NCBI GenBank assembly: GCA_000695325.1
Contig: AVPN01000078.1
Span: forward strand, 77,128 to 99,539
Length of the DNA: 22,412 bases
Source of the DNA: Pleurobrachia bachei
Lineage: Eukaryota > Ctenophora > Tentaculata > Cydippida > Pleurobrachiidae
Reading direction: 5' to 3'
Part shown: piece after piece, positions 1 through 6,558 of the stretch
Numbering within the stretch: the stretch's first letter is position 1
How the letters are laid out: the number at the start of each line of letters is the position of its first letter
Made by a program: the position numbers and the translations under genes
Notes under the pieces: generated by a model
Seen by the model: only the letters and a program-made list of their open reading frames with translations
What the model was told of the DNA's origin: nothing
Databases searched by the model: none

Positions 1-800
1 TTTTGGCATCATTTTTCATCCCAGACGCACAGGAAAGACACAACTCGCCTTACAAAATTGACGCCATCTAGTCTCCCGCTCTTTTTTTTGCAAAACTCTA
101 ACTTCTGAACCGTTGAAGTAAGGTAGGTTTTTAGCCTGCTTAATCGATGCAGAAAGAAAATTAAATGAGAGGAAATGGCCTTATTTTTCATTTCTGGCGT
201 GCAGGAAAGGCACAAATAGCAAAAAACTGATTTTTTACCCAAATCACGTGACCAAAATTCAGACCAAACGGTCTAACGCAATAATTCGGACGAATTTGGG
301 CCTGAGCCTCATTTTGGTGCATGTTGGCATCCTAGCGGACACCTGTACGAAGTCTGGAATTCCAACTCCAAAATTTCAAAACCATCTTAAGGGCCATTTT
401 AGCCCATTTTGGGCGTTTTTCAATTAGCGATAATTAACGAACCAATAATTTTTCGGACCTCAAATAAGCGGTATTTGTACCTCCATTATCATATTTTAGC
501 ATGTGAGAAGTTTCACTGAAATCGGAGGAGGTGAGTGTTCTTATCGACTCTACTATATATCCTGGGAAGTTATTAGAGCTGTGATAGTTGGCAAATAGTT
601 AACATCAACACTTAAAGGCCCGCTAACAAATGCATTGAAATGTCATGTCGGCCAGGTGAACTCACTTGTCAGTTTTATGATTTAGGGTTTTTGATGCTTT
701 ATTTCGTTACGAAGAACGGATCTACTTCTGAAATAGATATACTTATACTGAGGAAGTAGGCTGGAATTGCACAGGCAGATAAGAGGTGGTACAAAGATAC
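1..800. other. Left-edge noncoding DNA, probable interspersed repeat
   Basis: No exon with convincing splice sites or recognisable protein is visible on either strand. Two short segments resemble each other in direct orientation (about 11-48 and 184-220, both running from a 'tttttcat' start to 'caggaaagRcacaa'). Sequence around 360-420 forms an imperfect palindrome of 'gggccatttt/agccca' type. The composition and internal repetition suggest an old interspersed repeat, but I cannot name a family. Confidence 0.3.
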
Positions 801-809
801 TTACTTACT

Positions 810-1742
810 TTTACTCTCTCTTGAAACATACTTTCAAGTTCCTAGCTCTAAAACTGTGGTTTTGGCAGCAGTGTAATCAACATTTCACTTCGGGGTCACT
901 TTTCCCAGGCTTCTCCAGGGGATGACGTTAACAGCACGTGGATCAGGGCAACTCATAAACAGCTAGGAAGGAAGTTCGCGGCCTCCTCCTAGATACCATT
1001 TATCTTTTCGTCGCATCTATCGTTATATATTTCCCATTTTCCCTGCCTCTCACCCTCGTCTCTCTCCATCAACAACTATACTGTAAAGTGTTTAAACGAC
1101 GGCATGTAGTTCAGTCATCTCTCACTTAACAGTCTGTGAAGATCACGTTAGGACACAGAGAGAGTGTTACTAATTGATCCTCTCTCTAGGAGAGATTGTT
1201 ACTTTAACTAAGAAGAAAGATAATATATTAGGTCACACAGGGAGGGTATGAGAGAAGGAAATATTGAGTCATCCCAGATCATTCAATACTTGGAAAGATA
1301 AAGATCACATACCCTAGGCCGCCGACATTTGCAGTATCACAGTTGTTTCACTTTGATTTGCTCGTTCTCGGTAGCACGGGAGCGGGTGGGGAAGTGCAGC
1401 TGATCATGTCCATAATATTACTCTCTCTTGAACATACTGCGTGTGCCAACACTCCGCTATATCCCCTACAAATTCCCAAAATTTCAAGTTCCTAGCTCTA
1501 AAACTGAGGTTTTGGCAGCAATTAAACTGTCCCTGCATCTTCCTGCATCTTTTGGAACAGAATAACTTTGCGGATAAGTCGAATTCCCGGGAATCCCAAA
1601 ACTCTCTCTTAACCATTCATACATTTGCAGTATCATAGTTGTTTCAATTTGAATTGCTCGTTACCCATCGTGCCCTCGCCCACCCCTTCACGTGACACGT
1701 CCTGATCATGTCCATAATATTGCTCTCTCTTGAAACATACCA
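810..1742. repeat. Degenerate direct repeat with a period of about 300 bp
   Basis: Several segments recur in the same order. 'actctctcttgaa(a)catac' occurs near 812, 1420 and 1722. 'tcaagttcctagctctaaaactg' followed by 'ggttttggcagca' occurs near 833 and 1486. 'catttgcagtatcaYagttgtttca' occurs near 1326 and 1621. 'tgatcatgtccataatatt' occurs near 1402 and 1703. The last two pairs give a spacing of roughly 296-302 bp. The copies differ by substitutions and by an internal segment present in one only, so this is an old tandem or nested repeat. Short open frames inside it look like chance. Confidence 0.55.
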
Positions 1743-2165
1743 CCCACCAACCGCCCCTCCACCCCACCCGCATTCCCCACCCTGGCCCTTCCCAATTTAG
1801 AGGACTTTACTAAACACCACACTACAGAAACAGTCTTTGTGTTTTGGTGCACTAAGTCGCTTATCGCGTGTAAGAACTAACATGAACAATTGTTCTTATC
1901 TGTCCCTCCCGACGGCCCTCTAGAACATCTTGCATTCTTGTGGCGTTATATTCTGGCCTACGCCTCGTTTGTGATTGATAGTTTTTCGTTTATCATTGTC
2001 TCAACGGGAAATGGACACATCTCTCACTTCATCACTGCACCAACAACATCACGGTACCAATCATGCATCAAAAGCTGTAAGTTTATCTTTCCGTATACAG
2101 ACAAGTATGTATAACACATGTCAAATAACATTTTGTCTACGGTATATATCGGGACTCCATACCCA
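1743..2165. other. Noncoding stretch without a recognised gene
   Basis: It begins with a C-rich stretch (1740-1790). It contains open but unrecognised frames on the plus strand, one with hydrophobic residues encoded at 1920-2010. I see no initiator methionine with downstream splice logic that I would trust. One of these frames runs into the minisatellite at 2170-2315. Confidence 0.3.
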
Positions 2166-2169
2166 AAAC

Positions 2170-2315
2170 CAAGACACTCTCAAAGACAGAACGTTACCTT
2201 GTTCGAGACCAAACCAAATTCAAGACACTCTCAAAGGCAAAACGTTACCTTGTTCCAGAATAAACCAAACTCAAGACTCTCTCAAAGGCAAAAAGTTACC
2301 TTGTTCCAGACTCAG
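2170..2315 (+). repeat. 51-bp minisatellite, about 2.9 copies
   Basis: The segment starting 'aagacactctcaaag' recurs at 2171, 2222 and 2273 (as 'aagactctctcaaagg'), an exact 51-bp period. Each unit contains 'acgttaccttgttc' or a close variant. Because 51 is 17 codons, two plus-strand frames stay open across the array. One gives a 17-residue repeat with a TLPCSR core, the other a repeat with a SQRQNVTLF core. Copies differ by only a few substitutions, so the array is fairly young. Whether either frame is translated is unknown. Confidence 0.8.
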
Positions 2316-2496
2316 AAGCTGACAGAACAAAAAGCTTGCGTGAAAGTGCCCCAATACAGACCATTTGTGCACAAACAGTTAGAATATCAAAGAAATTTTG
2401 TTTGATTTTGGTGTAATTTGGACAGACCACAGACTTTATGACACGTTGCAACACCGTTCTGTCGTGCGGCAGAGTTTGGTACGTTATAACCTAGAG

Positions 2497-2528
2497 CCAC
2501 ACACACACAGACACACACACACACACAC
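2497..2528. repeat. (CA)n microsatellite
   Basis: A run of CA dinucleotides with one interruption ('cacagacaca') is visible. Confidence 0.9.
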
Positions 2529-2562
2529 CGTTAATTTCCTATATCGGCGGAAATTTATCCTG

Positions 2563-2617
2563 TCACTAAATCGGGGTGCCACTAAATCGGAGGTCACTAA
2601 ATCGGGGTCCGACTGTA
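2563..2617 (-). mobile_element. pogo/Tigger-like terminal repeat fragment
   Basis: Read on the minus strand, the sequence begins TA|CAGTCGGACCCC and continues with three iterations of 'ccgatttagtg' spaced about 15-16 bp apart. A terminal CAGTYGGACCCC next to a TA target site, followed by iterated GATTTA-type subterminal repeats, is characteristic of pogo/Tigger elements and their MITEs. The element should extend toward lower coordinates. I did not find the partner inverted repeat to the left, so this looks like a solo or truncated end. No transposase reading frame is seen. Confidence 0.5.
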
Positions 2618-2732
2618 TATTTAACACAACCGTGGCAAAAGTCTTCACAACAAACACACTGGGAAAATACACTGGGAAAAATAGGGAAGAGGGAGCTATA
2701 AAGTATGAAGCTATAATAGCCCGCTAGATTGA

Positions 2733-2738
2733 GTGAGA

Positions 2739-2818
<80 letters not shown>
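2733..2818. repeat. (GA)n microsatellite
   Basis: About 85 bp of nearly pure GA dinucleotides lies just upstream of the candidate secreted exon at 2933. The long Glu/Arg or Ser/Leu frames across it are artefacts of the repeat. Confidence 0.95.
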
Positions 2819-2932
2819 CCTCGTCTGTGAGATTGCAAGTAATAGCTTGCGTCAGTTGGAGACTTATTACCCTTGCCTTAAAAGGACTGCTCCAGCAGTC
2901 TACAAGCCAGTTCTCACCCTGTTATACTAACC

Positions 2933-3167
2933 ATGTCTCTGACTTTTATCTTTGCCCTGTTTGGCGCTGCAGCTGCAGCTAACGTAATCTGTACAGATTA
3001 CTCAAAGGACGTCGGCGGAGGAGGCGGCGCGGATGGGTACTACGTCCGTCCAGTGCCCCAACAGTGCCGTGGACAACACATCGGCAACTGGCGGCCAAAG
3101 TTCAAGATCAAGGAATTTCTTTCTGACTGTCCTGAAGGCTGGAAGAAATACAAAGAAAAGTGCTACG
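2933..3167 (+). CDS. Candidate first exon: signal peptide plus start of C-type-lectin-like domain
   Basis: The reading frame opens with a typical signal peptide (MSLTFIFALFGAAAAANV, likely cleaved after the Ala run). It continues with a Gly-rich linker and a cysteine-bearing stretch, then ends in SDCPEGWKKYKEKCY. The pattern C-P-x-G-W-x-x-Y-x-x-x-C-Y is the usual opening of C-type lectin-like domains (first disulphide pair and Trp). A GT donor follows (TACG|gtgaag), so I end the exon at 3167 in phase 1. No later CTLD segment (second Trp/Cys region) could be found. If the frame is read through, it becomes low-quality sequence ending at 3379. An alternative frame just past 3180 reads A-E-V-Q-C-N-K-K, like the second CTLD segment, so the locus might be frame-shifted and decayed. 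The lectin link rests on the motif only. Confidence 0.45.
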
Positions 3168-3379
3168 GTGAAGGCCAAGGGCTGAGGTCCAGTGCAACAA
3201 AAAGAAATCGTTCCAATAACTTTTCCAGCCCCAAATCCTTCCCTTCACCATTCCACACCAACACGTGCAACTCTGACACACTCTCCATACGTCACCCTCA
3301 CAACCCAAAAACCCTGCACGTGCAAAAAATGGATACGGTCATCACCATCATCACTACGTGGTCCTTTTGCATCTTTTAA

Positions 3380-3854
3380 ATAGGATGGTCACTGCACTGT
3401 TAGAACAATACATGAAATTAGAGCTAAACACTATATTCTAGGAAGTACTAACTGCTAATGTTATCTGATCAGAAATGCTTTCACCGCGCCATGTCTCTTT
3501 CCTCACGCTTGTTTAGCTCTGGTTTTAGTTGTTTAATGTAGATAACAGCTCCCTTACTTTCCGCTTGACTGGGCGGTCAAGTCCTGTTGCCAGGATATCA
3601 AACGAAAGATCAGGGGGCACACTTTAGTCGTGATCATGCCGTGGTACGACGAAATGTCGGTGTTCTAATTTCCCGACAATAACCTCCGAGTCTCCATTGT
3701 CCTTATATATATATTACCTAACACATCAACTGATCAACAATGAGACTCTTATCAACAGTGGCAACACATGAACTTGATATTTTTCACGAGTTCTGATCAT
3801 CTTGTAGCCGGCATCTCTGTTTTACCGCCCGACCGCAGCATCTCCGATCACTAA
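3380..3854. other. Noncoding stretch after the lectin-like exon
   Basis: No supported exon or known repeat was found. The sequence is of mixed composition with short AT runs (for example around 3706-3716). No C-type lectin downstream exon could be recognised here on the plus strand. Confidence 0.3.
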
Positions 3855-4135
3855 GTTGTCCGGGCAACTCTCAACTACAATCCGGGCAGTCCTCAGCCCC
3901 GGGAACGACTAGACTTCTGTGAGAACAGTTTCCAATCTCTTGATTTTCGCAAAGCGGACTTCGTGACTCCTGAGACTTCGAGATGCAATCGCGATGCTTT
4001 GCAGAGGATCGACGGCGTCGCGAGGAACAGGCCGTTCAGAGAATTCGATCACATCCTGGTTTCTTCTATTCATACGCTAAGTCCTTTGCGAAAACCTTTC
4101 ACACAGAACGTGCTCTCCCTCTTGTGATGTTCTAA
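3855..4135 (+). mobile_element. Degraded LINE (non-LTR retrotransposon) fragment
   Basis: The block has higher GC than its surroundings and two overlapping open plus-strand frames. The first (3855-4127) contains LDFCENSFQSLDFRKADF, similar to the 'Y/F-x-K-A-D-F/W' linker after the endonuclease domain of CR1/L2-like LINEs. The second (3983-4135) contains REEQAVQRIRSHPGFFYSYA, resembling the segment ahead of the reverse transcriptase core ('..NPKxFFxYAK..'). The two signatures are normally far apart, so internal sequence is missing and the frame has changed. No catalytic reverse transcriptase motif is present. The assignment is from motif resemblance only. Confidence 0.45.
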
Positions 4136-4354
4136 CCCTCCCTCTACATTTGTAAAGGAAGGGGCGCCCGGCGCCCGAAACACAGTCTAGCCAGACAACT
4201 CTCCCTCTATCTCTCTCTCAACACTCAGTACAAGGCAGATGAATCCTCTAACTCTCCCTCTCTCCCAAAACAATCGCCATTACAATCCACAGCTCTGATA
4301 GCTGTTAGATAATGGAAACACTTTTCCTTTAGCTTTGTTCCTTCGTGTGTGTTA
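4136..4354. other. CT-rich noncoding stretch with a shared short repeat
   Basis: The stretch contains 'ggcgcccgaaacacagtctagccag' near 4166-4190. A close relative is in ST7 intron 3 near 18616-18641, both beside a 'tttRYa(a)agg' type segment. It is otherwise CT-rich (4200-4265) with no coding signal. Confidence 0.3.
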
Positions 4355-4358
4355 TAAA

Positions 4359-4642
4359 ATGAGATCTTTGTTGATTTTCGTCTTTCTAACAGCTAGCCTC
4401 CACACATCAGGTATTAGACAATTAGACAATTATCTTACCCATGTGGCTCATAAACTTTTGGCATTCTTATCTCTCCCATGTAATGTACATACCGTCTTCT
4501 CTAACTCACGAGTAAGCTAACGATTAAAATTTATTAGACGCGTTTGTTGGTAACTGCAGTTATGCTGAGCGGTGATTTTCCTCATTACCACTTGCACAGA
4601 TATAACCAAAGGGGACTGTTGAAGACGGAGCAGCGATTCTAG
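4359..4642 (+). CDS. Candidate two-exon small secreted peptide (44 aa)
   Basis: Exon 1 (4359-4410) encodes MRSLLIFVFLTASLHTS, a good signal peptide, and ends at a CAG|gtatta donor in phase 1. A plausible acceptor (aactgcag) lies at 4559. Splicing there restores the frame and gives 27 more residues, VMLSGDFPHYHLHRYNQ then RGLLKTEQRF, followed by TAG at 4640. The mature part would be small, His/Tyr/Arg-rich and cysteine-free. The acceptor has only a modest pyrimidine tract. Competing open frames on both strands overlap 4560-4810, so this is a hypothesis. No homologue is recognised. Confidence 0.25.
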
Positions 4643-4740
4643 TACCGGAAAAGTCTAAAGCAACGGTGTAAGTTGTGATAGTAGTACTGTTGTTATTTCC
4701 ATTTTCAACAAAAAAGGCTAAATTCGCCATCTCTCTCAGG

Positions 4741-4965
4741 TTTGAAGTTACAACACAGATCGCAGAATATGTCTCGTTCTCCATTGAACAAGGAGGGTCC
4801 CGAGAGTACTTCAGGCATCAAGGTTTCAGATTACGAGTCAATAATATAGGACATGACAATAACCTCAAATTGCTACAAGAAGATTCTTCATTCAAACTTG
4901 AACTTCAAAACGGGGGAGGTAACTATGAAACGAATGCTACCATCCATGCTAAATTCAATTCCTAA
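4741..4965 (+). CDS. Possible terminal exon, unrecognised protein
   Basis: A strong acceptor (ccatctctctcag|G) precedes an open frame that runs to TAA at 4963-4965. It encodes about 74 residues with alternating polar and hydrophobic character (FEVTTQIAEYVSFSIEQGG, later SSFKLELQNGGGNYETNA), as expected for a beta-rich extracellular domain. The frame does not join in phase to the signal exons at 2933 or 4359, so another exon would be needed. On the opposite strand, 4560-4811 is also open (contains ETYSAICVVTSNLREMANL and VPFGYICASGNEE). It ends 25 nt before an AATAAA (minus strand, 4530-4535). Only one strand can be right, and I cannot decide which. Confidence 0.25.
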   Translation, partial: FEVTTQIAEYVSFSIEQGGSREYFRHQGFRLRVNNIGHDNNLKLLQEDSSFKLELQNGGGNYETNATIHAKFNS

Positions 4966-5102
4966 ATTTCGCGAGCTCCAAATGTAAAGGGAAGGTCAGA
5001 ACATAACAACCTCTGATAATCCCACAGGTTATATCCTTCGTTCAATGAACTTTGATAAATTCACTGTGTGCTTTCATGAAACAAGTGGTAAAGTAACAAT
5101 GG
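4966..5102. other. Short noncoding stretch left of the duplicated cassette
   Basis: It contains no supported exon on the minus strand continuing ASAP, and no recognised plus-strand gene. Confidence 0.3.
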
Positions 5103-6558
5103 CCGAAGAAGGACATGAACTACCTGATGACATATGCATATGGAGCTTGATATTGAAGTTATATCTAAGTGAGTATCCCATCAAATCAGTATGGGTAAGG
5201 GGCGCGGGCGGGGTCAGGGGTCAGGAATACGGGGAGAAAAAGGAAAATCAGCCATGTATAATAAGATTCTGTAAACACCTTGGGCCAGGTGTTTCAGTAT
5301 CTTAATTTTATCCAGGTGGGCCGTGGGGCAATGAATTATCAAAATTAGCGCTTGTGATAAGTACATAGTTAGTAACAGCTTTGTGAGTGAGTAGTAAGTT
5401 ACTGCGTTGTAAGTACATAGTTAGTAACTGCTTACTACTTTGTAAGTAAGTAGTAATTACAAGTGTACTAACCTGATCAGTTTTTGCAATGTCAAGAGGT
5501 GTATGCCCGGCATTGTCCGTAACACGGGGGTTGGCACCTCCCTTCAGTAGGATCTTGATCGACTGGGGCTTGTTGTTGATCACCGAAAAGTGAAGTGCTG
5601 AGAGAGGAAGCGGGATGTTACAAAGAGGTAATAATAACAGTTGGTTTTCAAGGCGGAACCCCTCTTGTATTGTGAGGTGTAATCACTTGGTCGGTGTACT
5701 TGAACAAAGTTAACAAAATTACCAGTACTTTTGTGTGTTTATTGAGGTATACTTTAACAATATGAACAGGGGATGAACAGTACAACATACCTGTTCTCCC
5801 GTCAATATCCTGCTTATCAATATCATCCCCCTGACAGTTCTGCGCCAAGAAATCAACAATGTGAAGCGAGGACTCGTCCTCTTTCGTCACAGCTGTAGAG
5901 GTAAATAATTTAGTAATATGTCACAGCTGTAATGAAGTGGTAGTTAAAAAATACTCGGGCTGTGGTGAAGTGGTGAAAGGTGACTATAACTTAGTACTAT
6001 TGTGGGTGTATCAAGCTTATTTGGGGTGCAAACCATTACATTCTTCCTTTTCTATTAGCCCTTTTCCTTTTCTTTGTTATTTATCTCTACCTAGCCGGTC
6101 TTTTCCCCATCTTCCCCAAGCTAAACTTAGCAACACCAGCTGAGTCCCATTAGCTCTCTCTCCCTCTCAATCCCTAGTACTGATTCAGTCTGCTCTCCCT
6201 CTCTTCCAATCCTTTCTTAACTGGTCTCTGGATTCACAAATGATATACGGAGCTGTTTTCCCTCTAGCTCTCTCGCTCTCTTCCTTCATAACAGACAGAA
6301 TACAAAGAAACACACGCAAATAAAATTATATTTTCCCGGATTTGGAGCTAGAAAAAAATAAAATACACACACAAGGTAAAACTCCTAATCTCTGGACATT
6401 GATTGGACCTACCAATTTGAAGAGCAGTCTCTGCGTAGAGAGAGGTTGGTATCGGTGATCCAAGCTTTACTCCCTCACCGAATACTTGAAGGAGACCCTT
6501 GATGTCCTTCGATTCCACACACCGATGTAACACCTGGTCGAGATGACACATATTATAT
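5103..6558 (-). repeat. Ankyrin exon cassette, copy 1 (distal, 1456 bp)
   Basis: This copy contains three ASAP exons on the minus strand. Exon A (6413-6533) encodes VLHRCVESKDIKGLLQVF and ETALQI. Exon B (5791-5892) encodes AVTKEDESSLHIVDFLAQNC. Exon C (5473-5597) encodes ALHFSVINNKPQSIKILLKG and HTPLDIAKTDQ. Together they make 116 residues of ASAP-type ankyrin repeats. The cassette abuts copy 2 with no spacer. Junction phases are 0 at the start of A and 0 at the end of C. Intron C-side DNA (5340-5470) also holds a small internal repeat of 'aactatgtacttac'. Confidence 0.9.

Noticed and set aside
2566-2930. Ser/Leu-rich and Glu/Arg-rich frames over the GA repeat
   Set aside because: Pure translation of a microsatellite.
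5045-5305. Plus-strand frame repeated at 6543-6761
   Set aside because: The repetition is caused by the cassette duplication. The sequence is ASAP intron or flank on the other strand, and no function is evident.
5308-5472. Read-through of ankyrin exon C past its donor
   Set aside because: A good CAG|gttagt donor ends the exon, and the extension is repetitive intronic DNA.
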